DNA of 64,000 nucleotides, taken from 34-65-8 sp963529855 (GTDB taxonomy: Bacteria > Pseudomonadota > Alphaproteobacteria > Sphingomonadales > Sphingomonadaceae). The position numbers were made by a program, and so were the translations under genes. The notes under the pieces are model-generated. The model searched no databases and was not told where the DNA came from. It saw only the letters and a list, made by a program, of their open reading frames with translations. The stretch spans positions 62,001 to 126,000 of the forward strand of contig CAURZK010000006.1 of assembly GCA_963529855.1 (NCBI GenBank), in the 5' to 3' direction. Below, one piece after another: positions 8,803 through 17,347 of the stretch. Position 1 is the first letter of the stretch; every line of letters begins with the position of its first letter.

Positions 8803-10536
8803 ATGGTTCGCTTCCTCCTCACCGCCGCCCTCGCCCTGCCGCTCGCCGCCTGTGTCACGACCCCGCGTGATCTTGCCGCCCCTGCGCCCGTCATGGTCAA
8901 GATCGTCGGGCTCAACGACTTTCACGGCAATCTCGAACCGCTGACGCGCCCCGTGCGCATGGTCGAGGCAGACGGAAGCGAGCACGAGGTCTATTCAGGC
9001 GGGGCCGCCTGGCTGGCGAGTGCGGTGGCCGAAGTGAAGGGCGATGCGGCCAATACGCTGGTAATCGCGGCTGGCGACCTGATCGGGGGCAGCCCGCTGG
9101 TTTCCTCGATCTTCCTCGACGAACCGGCGATCGGCGCGATGAACCGGATCGGGCTCGATTTCAACGCGGTCGGCAATCACGAATTCGATCGCGGCTGGCG
9201 CGAGCTGAAGCGCATCCAGCAGGGCGGATGCGAAAAGCTGACGATGCGCGAACCCTGTGCGGTCGAAAATCCCTATCCCGGCGCGCGGTTCCGTTTCCTG
9301 GCCGCCAACGTCATCATGCCCGATGGCACGACCCTGTTCCCGGCCTACGGCATCAAGCGGTTTGGCGAAGGCGCCAATGCCGTGGCGGTCGGCGTGATTG
9401 GTCTGACGCTGAAAGACACGCCCACGCTGGTCACCCCCAGCGGGGTCGAAGGGCTGACCTTCGGCGACGAGGCCGATGCGATCAACCGCGCAGTGACGGA
9501 ACTGGAGCGCGAGGGCGTCGATGCAATCGTCGTTTTGGTTCATCAGGGGCTGCAAACCGAAGTCGGTTACAACGACAAATCGTGCGGCGGGGTGGCGGGG
9601 CCGCTGATCGACATCCTGAAGCGGGTCGACCCGCGCGTCGATCACGTCATTTCGGGCCATACCCACCGCGCTTACGTGTGCGATTTTTCGCAGATCGATC
9701 CGGCACGGCAATTCCTGGTCACCAGCGCCGGCTATGGCGGATCGTTGCTGACCGATATCACGATGACGATCGATCCGGCTGCGAACGAGGTCGTCTCCGT
9801 CACCGCCGACAACCGCGTGGTGCAGAGCGTCGGCACTGACCGTGCGGGCAACGCGGTCTCGCCGAACCCGCGCTATGCGCAAGTCGCGCCCAACCCGGAA
9901 GTGACGGCCTACGTCGCGCGCTATGTCGAAGCCGCGCGCGAAGCGTCGGAACGCCCTGTGGGGCGCGTTTCGGGACCGGCTGAAAAGGGCGGCTCGACCG
10001 AAGAATCCGCGCTGGGCAACCTTATTGCCGATGCACAGCTGTTTGCGACGCGCGATGCCGGGGCCCAGGTCGCCTTCATGAACAATTCGGGCATTCGCGC
10101 ACCGCTGGTGCCGGGCGACGGTGGACTGGTGACTTACGGCGCGATCTACTCGATCCAGCCGTTCGGTAATACGCTGGTGACGAAGACCTTTACCGGCGCG
10201 CAGCTGCTTGCCTTGCTCGAACAGCAATTCGACGACGAAGGTTTCATGCAGACCTTCAGCGCGTCCGAAGGGTTCGCCATGACTTACGATATGCGCCGCC
10301 CGGTCGGCAGCCGCGTGGTATCGGCCAGCATAAACGGCCAGCCGATCGATCCCGCGAGCAGTTACCGCGTGACGATGAACAGCTTCCTTGCCGCGGGGGG
10401 CGACAGCTTCACCGTGTTCAACGAAGGCACCGACGCGACCACTGGTCCGGTCGATCTGGACGGGTTCGAGGCATATCTGACCGCCGTACCCATCCGGCAG
10501 CTTCCGCCGCTGGGACGGATCACCGAATTGAAGTGA
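8803..10536 (+). CDS. 5'-nucleotidase/UshA-type metallophosphatase lipoprotein
   Basis: Periplasmic lipoprotein of 577 aa. The signal peptide ends in a lipobox (LPLAAC, Cys17). The calcineurin-like domain shows NDFHGNLEP at 38-46, then GNHEFDRG and SGHTHRAYVC, which supply the dinuclear metal ligands. The C-terminal 5'-nucleotidase domain carries AFMNNSGIRAPL and NSFLAAGGDSFTVF. It should hydrolyse nucleotides or related phosphate esters to scavenge nucleosides and phosphate. The ATG at 8803 begins the signal peptide. It converges on the TetR gene with three bases between stops. Confidence 0.92.
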   Translation: MVRFLLTAALALPLAACVTTPRDLAAPAPVMVKIVGLNDFHGNLEPLTRPVRMVEADGSEHEVYSGGAAWLASAVAEVKGDAANTLVIAAGDLIGGSPLVSSIFLDEPAIGAMNRIGLDFNAVGNHEFDRGWRELKRIQQGGCEKLTMREPCAVENPYPGARFRFLAANVIMPDGTTLFPAYGIKRFGEGANAVAVGVIGLTLKDTPTLVTPSGVEGLTFGDEADAINRAVTELEREGVDAIVVLVHQGLQTEVGYNDKSCGGVAGPLIDILKRVDPRVDHVISGHTHRAYVCDFSQIDPARQFLVTSAGYGGSLLTDITMTIDPAANEVVSVTADNRVVQSVGTDRAGNAVSPNPRYAQVAPNPEVTAYVARYVEAAREASERPVGRVSGPAEKGGSTEESALGNLIADAQLFATRDAGAQVAFMNNSGIRAPLVPGDGGLVTYGAIYSIQPFGNTLVTKTFTGAQLLALLEQQFDDEGFMQTFSASEGFAMTYDMRRPVGSRVVSASINGQPIDPASSYRVTMNSFLAAGGDSFTVFNEGTDATTGPVDLDGFEAYLTAVPIRQLPPLGRITELK

Positions 10537-10539
10537 GCC

Positions 10540-11169
10540 TCACGATGCGGCGCGCAGGCCGGTAACGCCAGCAGCGCCGCGATCGCCTCCGGCAAGGCCA
10601 GCGAACAAGGTGTCGATGATCGCGGCCAGCTTGTCTTCGGCCAGTCGTTCCTCGAGGATCAGCATGAGCTGGGGCGAGACGTAGCAGACGACCATCTGGT
10701 TGATCAGCGTCAGCGCGCGGTCGATCGTCAGGTCCGGGAAGAACCCCTCGTCCTGCGCCTGTGCGATCAGTTCGCTGAGATAATGATCGGCCAGATCGAT
10801 ATAGCCGCGCACGTTCTCGAACTTCTCGGTGCCCATTTCGACGTAAAGGGCGAACAGCGCCGGATCCTTGCGATAGCGCTCGCGTTCGCGGGTGAAGCGG
10901 CGGGCGAAGAATTCGTAGAACTTGCGCTTGATCGGCAGGGTGCTGGCCAGCACGTCTTCCATCACCGCGATGTCGTGCGCGTACCAGTGCGCCACGATGG
11001 CGTCGAACAGGTCGTCGTCCTCGGGGAAAATCTCGTCGATCCGTGCGCGCGACAGGCGGGTATCAGCGACGAGGTCAGCCTTGCCGATCCGCGCGCCGGT
11101 GCGCGCGATCAGGTCCATCGCACGTTCGGTCAGTTCGTCCCTCAAGGCGTCCTTGTCGGCCGCGGTCAT
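10540..11169 (-). CDS. TetR family transcriptional regulator
   Basis: DNA-binding repressor-type protein of 209 aa. The N-terminal helix-turn-helix lies at about 10-55 (ERAMDLIARTGARIGKADLV, then RLSRARIDEIFP). The remainder is helical and should bind a small ligand. GGGAGGACACG precedes the ATG at 11169, fixing the start. It is last in a minus-strand series after ivd, the AbgT-type gene, mccB, the acyltransferase and the DUF1295 gene, so control of lipid or branched-chain acyl metabolism is possible but unproven. Confidence 0.85.
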   Translation of the reverse strand: MTAADKDALRDELTERAMDLIARTGARIGKADLVADTRLSRARIDEIFPEDDDLFDAIVAHWYAHDIAVMEDVLASTLPIKRKFYEFFARRFTRERERYRKDPALFALYVEMGTEKFENVRGYIDLADHYLSELIAQAQDEGFFPDLTIDRALTLINQMVVCYVSPQLMLILEERLAEDKLAAIIDTLFAGLAGGDRGAAGVTGLRAAS

Positions 11170-11241
11170 CGTGTCCTCCCGTGCGTTGCACCGCACCATT
11201 CTAGTGCGCCAGTCGCGCGGGTTGAAGGGGGCACGCCGCCC

Positions 11242-12042
11242 CTAGCGCGTTTTGCGCGGCGGCCAAGGGATGAAGGCCGATGTGCGCGCGATGTAGTCGG
11301 AATAGGCGCCACCGCGCTTCTTCTTCATTCCGGCTTCGAGCAGCGCTGCGCCCGACCATTTGGTCAACGTGAAAGTCAGGAAAATCGGCCCGGCCACGGT
11401 ATAAAGCGCGTAGTCCCAGCCTGCTGCTGTGCAACACAGCCAGATCCCCCACCAAGCGGCAGCATCGCCGAAGTAATTGGGGTGGCGGGTATAGCGCCAC
11501 AGGCCGGTGTCGAGCACGCGCCCATCGTTGGCTGGATCGGCCTTGAACCGCGCCAGTTGCCAGTCGCCAACCCATTCGAAAAATATGCCGACGAGGTATA
11601 GCGCGAGCCCGGCAAGGGCCAGCGCGGTGACCGGTGCAGGCGCTTCACTCGCAAGAATGCCGACCTGCGCGGGGCTGGAAACCACAAACAGCAGCACTGC
11701 CTGCATCAGCCAGATGCGCGTCAATGCGGCGCGGGCGAATGTGCCGCGTTCGCGATCCTTCTGCAGGATGCGGGCATATCGCTGGTCCTCGCCGTGGCGG
11801 CGCCAGCGACGAAACAGGTGGATGCCAAGTCGCAAGCCCCAGGCGGCGGTCATCACAAGGATCAGGTTGGCGAGCTGGCCTGGCGCATCGAGCTGGGCCC
11901 ACGCCAGCAACGCCATTACCACCATCCCTGCGCCCCAGAAGGCGTCGATGAACGACACGTCGCCGATCCGCACCGATATTGCCCACAGGATCAGCACCAG
12001 CACCAGCAGGACCCCGGCATTCACCAGCAGGGCATCAGTCAT
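11242..12042 (-). CDS. DUF1295 family membrane protein (steroid 5-alpha-reductase-like)
   Basis: Integral membrane protein of 266 aa with about six hydrophobic segments. The family signature LWRYTRHPNYFGDAAAWWG and the C-terminal SDYIARTSAFIPWPPRK are clear. Relatives are distant homologues of 3-oxo-5-alpha-steroid 4-dehydrogenases and isoprenylcysteine methyltransferases; the bacterial reaction is generally unassigned. The start overlaps the upstream acyltransferase gene by eight bases, so the two are coupled and may act on the same lipid. Confidence 0.9.
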   Translation of the reverse strand: MTDALLVNAGVLLVLVLILWAISVRIGDVSFIDAFWGAGMVVMALLAWAQLDAPGQLANLILVMTAAWGLRLGIHLFRRWRRHGEDQRYARILQKDRERGTFARAALTRIWLMQAVLLFVVSSPAQVGILASEAPAPVTALALAGLALYLVGIFFEWVGDWQLARFKADPANDGRVLDTGLWRYTRHPNYFGDAAAWWGIWLCCTAAGWDYALYTVAGPIFLTFTLTKWSGAALLEAGMKKKRGGAYSDYIARTSAFIPWPPRKTR

Positions 12043-12661
12043 CGCTCATCTCCGAAAGCGTGCGCGTGGTCGCCTCCAGCGCGATGAAGCGTGGATGGTC
12101 GGGCATGACGGAACGGTAGAATGCGGCGATCCGGGCAAGGTCCGCACGGTAGTCGCCGGTGGGCCAGATCGCGGGGCCGATGCCGCCGCGCATGGTCGCA
12201 TTGTCGACCCATGCCGGGACTACGGGCACACCCGCGGCCTGGGCAATGTGATAGAATCCGCTGCGCCACTCCCCGCTCGAACTGCGCGATCCTTCCGGCG
12301 CGACGACCAGCGCCAGTTCGTCGCGCGCGGCAAATTCGGCCGCAACCTGCTCTACGTAATTGGCACCCCGCCGCGACCGGTCGACCGACACCCCGCCCAT
12401 GTCGCGCATGAACCGCGTCATCGGCCATTTGAACAGCGTATGCTTGCCCATGAAACTGGGGCGGATGCCGAAGGCGCGCGTGGCGCCCAGGAAGAACACG
12501 AAGTCCCAGTTGGTCGTATGCGGTGCGCCGGTGATGACGAACTTCGCCACCCCGGGATGGGTGCCTTCCAGCTGCCAGCCCTTCCAGCGGTAGAGCGCAA
12601 GCACAATGCGGCGCACCGCGCGGGACAGCAGCGTCGGTCGTTCGTGATTGTCGTGCGCCAA
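12035..12661 (-). CDS. Lysophospholipid acyltransferase (PlsC-like) family protein
   Basis: Probable membrane-associated acyltransferase of 208 aa. The HX4D catalytic motif is present in GAPHTTNWDFVF, and the second substrate motif appears as VVAPEGSRSS. Members transfer acyl chains to 1-acyl-glycerol-3-phosphate or related acceptors. This short form resembles the broader superfamily more than the housekeeping PlsC. The start appears to be TTG at 12661, supported by GGAGGG five bases before it. It overlaps the DUF1295 gene. Confidence 0.87.
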   Translation of the reverse strand: MAHDNHERPTLLSRAVRRIVLALYRWKGWQLEGTHPGVAKFVITGAPHTTNWDFVFFLGATRAFGIRPSFMGKHTLFKWPMTRFMRDMGGVSVDRSRRGANYVEQVAAEFAARDELALVVAPEGSRSSSGEWRSGFYHIAQAAGVPVVPAWVDNATMRGGIGPAIWPTGDYRADLARIAAFYRSVMPDHPRFIALEATTRTLSEMSDD

Positions 12662-12714
12662 ACAGGCCCTCCAGCGCGGCTCCTAACATATGTAAGGGCG
12701 TGCTGGAACGTTGG

Positions 12715-14322
12715 CTACATCCGGAATACCCCGAACGCAGGCCGTTCGGCGATCGGCGCCTCCAGGGTCGCGGCAAAGGCAAGGCCCAGAACGTCGCGTG
12801 TCTGGATCGGATCGATCACGCCGTCGTCCCACAGGCGGGCCGTGGCGTAATAAGGATTGCCCTCGTCCTCGTACTTCTGGCGGATCGGCGCCTTGAATGC
12901 CTCGGCCTGTTCGGGGGTCCAGCTCTCGGCATCGCGGTGGACCGTCGCCAGCACCGATGCGGCCTGTTCGCCGCCCATCACGCTGATCCGTGCATTGGGC
13001 CAGGTAAACAGGAAACGCGGGGAATAGGCACGGCCGCACATGCCGTAATTGCCCGCGCCGAAGCTGCCGCCGATGACCACGGTGACCTTGGGCACGGTCG
13101 CGGTGGCGACGGCCGTCACCAGCTTCGCGCCATGCTTGGCAATGCCTTCCGCCTCGTACTTGCCGCCGACCATGAAGCCGGAAATGTTCTGGAGGAACAG
13201 CAACGGAATGCGCCGCTGGCACGCTAGCTCGATGAAATGCGCGCCTTTCTGCGCGCTTTCGCTGAACAGCACCCCGTTGTTGGCGAGGATCGCCACCGGC
13301 ATCCCCCAGATATGCGCGAAACCGCATACCAGCGTGCTGCCGTAGTGCTGCTTGAATTCGTGGAACTCGCTCCCGTCGACGATCCGCGCGATAACCTCGT
13401 GCACATCATAAGGTGCGCGCACATCGTCGGGGATCAGGGCGTAGAGATCATCCGCGTCGAACCGGGGCGGACGCGGTTCCTTCAGCGCCACATCCTTCGC
13501 CGCGCCGGGATTTGCGCCAAGGTGCGAGACGATGTCGCGCACGATGGTCAGCGCATGCTCGTCGTTCTCGGCCAGGTGGTCGACCACGCCCGACTTGCGC
13601 GCATGAAGATCGCCGCCGCCGAGGTCTTCCGCGCTGATTTCCTCGCCCGTCGCGGCCTTAACCAGCGGTGGCCCGGCAAGGAAGATCGTGCCCTGTTCGC
13701 GCACGATCACCGTTTCGTCGCTCATCGCGGGAACATAGGCCCCGCCTGCGGTGCAACTCCCCATGACGCAGGCGATCTGCGGAATGCCGAGGGCGGACAT
13801 GTTCGCCTGATTGAAGAAGATGCGCCCGAAATGATCGCGGTCGGGAAAGACTTCGGCCTGATAGGGAAGGTTGGCCCCGCCGCTATCGACGAGGTAGACG
13901 CACGGCAGGCGGTTCTCGGTCGCGATTTCCTGCGCGCGCAGGTGCTTCTTGACCGTCATCGGGTAGTAGCTGCCGCCCTTCACAGTCGGGTCGTTGGCGA
14001 CGATCATCACCTGGCGGCCCGAGACGCGCCCGATGCCGCAGATCATCGATGCGCCCGAGACGTCCCCTTCGTACATCCCGTTTGCCGCCAGCTGCCCGAT
14101 TTCGAGGAACGGGGAGCCCGGGTCGAGCAGCCGCTCGACACGCTCGCGCGGCAGCAGCTTGCCCCGGCCGACGTGCCGTTCGCGGTGCTTTTCCGGCCCG
14201 CCCAGCGCCGCTTCCGCAACCTTTGTGCGCAGTTCGTCTGCCAGTGCCTTGTTATGCGCGAACCGTGCCTTGGCTTCGGCGCTTTCGCGGTCGAGCATGC
14301 TGGTGAGAACCGGCGCGCTCAT
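12715..14322 (-). CDS. mccB: Methylcrotonoyl-CoA carboxylase, carboxyltransferase (beta) subunit
   Basis: Carboxyltransferase half of a biotin-dependent acyl-CoA carboxylase, 535 aa. It has two crotonase-like halves with GGSYYPMTVKKHLRAQEIA, VYLVDSGGANLPYQAEVFPD and the C-terminal GGSFGAGNYGMCGRAYSPRF. The sequence fits MccB of leucine degradation better than propionyl-CoA carboxylase, and ivd in the same run supports this. The biotin-carrying alpha subunit (mccA) is not in the window. The start overlaps the stop of the AbgT-type gene (ATGA). Confidence 0.9.
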   Translation of the reverse strand: MSAPVLTSMLDRESAEAKARFAHNKALADELRTKVAEAALGGPEKHRERHVGRGKLLPRERVERLLDPGSPFLEIGQLAANGMYEGDVSGASMICGIGRVSGRQVMIVANDPTVKGGSYYPMTVKKHLRAQEIATENRLPCVYLVDSGGANLPYQAEVFPDRDHFGRIFFNQANMSALGIPQIACVMGSCTAGGAYVPAMSDETVIVREQGTIFLAGPPLVKAATGEEISAEDLGGGDLHARKSGVVDHLAENDEHALTIVRDIVSHLGANPGAAKDVALKEPRPPRFDADDLYALIPDDVRAPYDVHEVIARIVDGSEFHEFKQHYGSTLVCGFAHIWGMPVAILANNGVLFSESAQKGAHFIELACQRRIPLLFLQNISGFMVGGKYEAEGIAKHGAKLVTAVATATVPKVTVVIGGSFGAGNYGMCGRAYSPRFLFTWPNARISVMGGEQAASVLATVHRDAESWTPEQAEAFKAPIRQKYEDEGNPYYATARLWDDGVIDPIQTRDVLGLAFAATLEAPIAERPAFGVFRM

Positions 14323-15956
14323 CGCCCGGCACCCACTGGTGTTTCCAGATAGACCTGCGCGCCGGGCCCCAATGGCAGGTCGAACGCGACCCAGCCCACC
14401 GTCATCGCGATGCCCACGACCATGAATGTCAGTGCATAAGGGAGCATCAGTGCCAGCAGTGAGCCAACCCCCATGGTCCGGTCCCAGCGCTGGCTGAAAG
14501 CGAGGATCAGCGGGAAATAGCTCATCAAAGGAGTCATGATGTTGGTGTAGCTGTCACCCATGCGATAGGCCGCAGTGGTCATTTCCGGGCTGATGCCCAG
14601 CAACATGAACATCGGCACGACCACCGGGGAGAGTGCGCTCCACTTGGCGGATGCCGAACCGATGAACAGGTCGAGAACCGACGACAGCAACAGCACGCTA
14701 ACCAGCAGCAAGGGGGCAGGCAGGGCCATTTCGGCAAGCGCCTCGGCCCCGTTGATCGCGATGATCGGCCCGATGCCGGACCAGTTGAACATCGCCACGA
14801 AGTGCGCGGCGAAGAACACGAACACGAGGTATGGCGCCATGGTGCGCACGCCGTGTTGCATCATCCCCATCACGTCGGCTGCGCCCTTCACGCTGCCCAC
14901 CGCACGGCCGAATGCGGCGCCGGTCAGCAGGAACAGCAGGAAGAAGAATGCGATCAGCGAGCCATAGAGCGGCTGGAGGGAAGCGGTTCCAGCCGCATCC
15001 TCGTTGATCAGCGGAGTATAGCCCGGCCACAGCGCCAGCGCGGCAAAGCCCGCGACCATGAGCAGCGCGACGAGGCCCGCGTGGCGCAGGCCCCGGCGCT
15101 CGTCAGCGGTGACCTCGCTCTTGTCCAGATCGGCGCGCAGTTCCTCGTCGACGATGCCGTTCCAGGTGCCCAGCCGCGGCTCGACGATCTTGTCGGTGAT
15201 GAACCAGATGACGGGGGTGAACAGCACGACGATGGCAAGGATGAAGTACCAGTTGCCCAGCGGGTTCATGGTCCAGGCGGGATCGATGATCCGCGCCGCC
15301 TCTTGCGTGAAGCCGAACAGCAGCACGTCGATCTGGCCGGGCATGACGTTACCGGCATAGCCGCCCGACACAGCGGCAAAGGCAGCGGCGAGGCCCGCCA
15401 GCGGATGGCGCCCTGCAACCGCGAAAATGATGGCAGCGAGCGGGATGAAAACCACGTAGGCCGCGTCTGACGCATGGTGCGAGACCATGCCGATGATCGC
15501 CACGATCGGTGTCAGCAGCGCCTTGTGCGCATTTCTCAGCGACAGGCGGATCAGCGCCGAGAACATGCCCGAACGTTCCGCCACCGCGGCGCCCATCATG
15601 ATGGTCAGCACCAGGCCGAGCGGTGCGAAGCCGGCAAAGGTGCGAGGCATTTCGACCAGAAGGCGGGTGATGTTTGCCTCTGCGAACAGGCTCGAGGCGG
15701 TATAGGTGAGAACACCGTTTTCCAGCGTCGCGAACTCGGGCGCGGTTTCGCCGGGATAGGGTAGCGACGCCGACCATCCCATTGCCGCGCCAATCGCGGA
15801 CACGATCATCAGCAGTACGATCAGGTAGATGAAGATGATCGTCGGATCGGGCAGCAGGTTGCCGACCCGTTCGATCGCACCCAGGAAGCCGCGCTGCCTT
15901 TCCGGTGGCGGGGCCAGCGGCTGGGACGCGTCCACGACGCCTTCGGTGGAATTCAT
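14319..15956 (-). CDS. AbgT family transporter
   Basis: Inner-membrane transporter of 545 aa with about twelve hydrophobic segments. AbgT-family signatures include GNLLPDPTIIFIYLIVLL, IIGMVSHHASDAAYVVFIPL and SASAKWSALSPVVVPMFMLL. Characterised members import p-aminobenzoyl-glutamate or export sulfonamides. Here the gene sits between ivd and mccB, without an abgA/abgB-type hydrolase, so its substrate may belong to acyl or amino-acid metabolism. It overlaps mccB by four bases and follows ivd by 85 bases. Confidence 0.92.
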   Translation of the reverse strand: MNSTEGVVDASQPLAPPPERQRGFLGAIERVGNLLPDPTIIFIYLIVLLMIVSAIGAAMGWSASLPYPGETAPEFATLENGVLTYTASSLFAEANITRLLVEMPRTFAGFAPLGLVLTIMMGAAVAERSGMFSALIRLSLRNAHKALLTPIVAIIGMVSHHASDAAYVVFIPLAAIIFAVAGRHPLAGLAAAFAAVSGGYAGNVMPGQIDVLLFGFTQEAARIIDPAWTMNPLGNWYFILAIVVLFTPVIWFITDKIVEPRLGTWNGIVDEELRADLDKSEVTADERRGLRHAGLVALLMVAGFAALALWPGYTPLINEDAAGTASLQPLYGSLIAFFFLLFLLTGAAFGRAVGSVKGAADVMGMMQHGVRTMAPYLVFVFFAAHFVAMFNWSGIGPIIAINGAEALAEMALPAPLLLVSVLLLSSVLDLFIGSASAKWSALSPVVVPMFMLLGISPEMTTAAYRMGDSYTNIMTPLMSYFPLILAFSQRWDRTMGVGSLLALMLPYALTFMVVGIAMTVGWVAFDLPLGPGAQVYLETPVGAGR

Positions 15957-16041
15957 GCAAACTCTCCTGTCGTCCGCGGTGCGTGCGTTTTGTGCACGCC
16001 CGCGGGCTGTGTCATCGCGTTCATTAACCGCGCCGGAAAAC

Positions 16042-17202
16042 TCAACCAGCCGCGCCGATCAGTTCGCGCCCGATCAGCATGCGGCGGATCTCGTTGGTGC
16101 CCGCCCCGATGTCGAGCAGCTTGGCGTCGCGCAGATAGCGTTCGACCGGCCAGTCGCGGGTATAACCGGCGCCGCCCAAGGCCTGCACGGCCTCGCCCGC
16201 CACGCGGAAGGCGTTTTCGCTCGCCAGCAGGATTGCGCCGGCAGCGTCAAATCGGGTGGTCTGCCCCGCGTCGCAACTTTTGGCGACGGCATAGGTATAG
16301 GCCCGGGCCGATTGCAGCGCGACATACATGTCGGCGACCTTGGCCTGGATCAGCTGGAAAGCGCCGATCGGCTTGCCGAACTGCTTGCGCTCGCGAACGT
16401 AGGGGATGACCGTGTCGAGGCACGCCTGCATGATGCCGAGCTGCAATCCGGCCAGCACCACGCGTTCGTAATCGAGCCCGCTCATCAGCACGCCGACCCC
16501 GCCGTGAAGCGGGCCCATCACGTTTTCTTCCGGCACTTCGCACTCGTCGAACACCAGTTCGGCAGTCGGCGATCCGCGCATGCCCATCTTGTCGATCTTC
16601 TGGCCGATCGAGAACCCGGGCATGTCTTTCTCGATCAGGAAGGCGGTGATGCCCTTCGACCCTTCGCCGGTCTTGGCATAGACCACCAGGGTATCGGCCT
16701 CGGTCGCATTGGTGATCCAGAACTTGGTGCCGTTGAGGACGTAGCCGCCTTGGACCGCCTCTGCCTTGAGCTTCATCGAGACGACATCGGATCCCGCGCT
16801 CGCTTCCGACATGGCAAGGCTGCCAACATGTTCGCCGCTGACCAGCTTTGGCAGGTACTTCGCCTTTTGTTCGGGATTGCCCCACCGGCGGATCTGGTTG
16901 ACGCACAGGTTGGAGTGCGCGCCATAGCTCAGCCCGATGCTGGCGGAGGCACGGCTGACTTCCTCCACGGCGATGACATGTTCGAGGTAGCCCAGGCCAA
17001 GGCCGCCCCACTCTTCTTCCACGGTCACGCCGTGAAGGCCCAATTCGCCCATCGGTTGCCACAACTCCCGCGGGAACCAGTCTTCCCGGTCGGCCCGCTC
17101 TGCCAACGGCGCGATCTGCTCGTCGGCGAAGCGTGCGGCGCTTTCGCGTATCATTTCAGCGTTTTCGCCGAGCTGGAAATCGAAATCGGGCGTTGCGCGC
17201 AT
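16042..17202 (-). CDS. ivd: Isovaleryl-CoA dehydrogenase
   Basis: FAD enzyme that oxidises isovaleryl-CoA to 3-methylcrotonyl-CoA, the third step of leucine degradation; 386 aa. The three acyl-CoA dehydrogenase domains are present: LAMSEASAGSDVVSMKLKAE, WITNATEADTLVVYAKT, and QALGGAGYTRDWPVERYLRD. The catalytic glutamate is placed as in isovaleryl-type enzymes (LMSGLDYERVVLAGLQLG), not at the position used by short-chain enzymes. AGGAGC upstream of the ATG at 17202 fixes the start. It is first in the minus-strand run with the AbgT-type transporter and mccB. Confidence 0.93.
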   Translation of the reverse strand: MRATPDFDFQLGENAEMIRESAARFADEQIAPLAERADREDWFPRELWQPMGELGLHGVTVEEEWGGLGLGYLEHVIAVEEVSRASASIGLSYGAHSNLCVNQIRRWGNPEQKAKYLPKLVSGEHVGSLAMSEASAGSDVVSMKLKAEAVQGGYVLNGTKFWITNATEADTLVVYAKTGEGSKGITAFLIEKDMPGFSIGQKIDKMGMRGSPTAELVFDECEVPEENVMGPLHGGVGVLMSGLDYERVVLAGLQLGIMQACLDTVIPYVRERKQFGKPIGAFQLIQAKVADMYVALQSARAYTYAVAKSCDAGQTTRFDAAGAILLASENAFRVAGEAVQALGGAGYTRDWPVERYLRDAKLLDIGAGTNEIRRMLIGRELIGAAG

Positions 17203-17309
17203 GGTTGCTCCTGAAACCTGTTTCTGGCGCGCATAGCGGCGCAGGCGGCGCGCGGCAAACAACAAGGCGCACGCGCAGGATCGCAGGTGGACCGGCCCCG
17301 GCAAAGCGG

Positions 17310-17338
17310 TTGTTAACCTGGGCCTTGCCGCGTAATAC
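17310..17338 (+). promoter_or_regulatory. Candidate promoter of the HWE kinase gene
   Basis: TTGTTA (17310-17315), 17 bases, then TAATAC (17333-17338). The expected transcript start (about 17344-17345) is only a few bases before the TTG start codon at 17348, leaving no room for a Shine-Dalgarno. The 145-base intergenic region also serves ivd on the other strand. Confidence 0.45.
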
Positions 17339-17347
17339 GGCGCCGCT

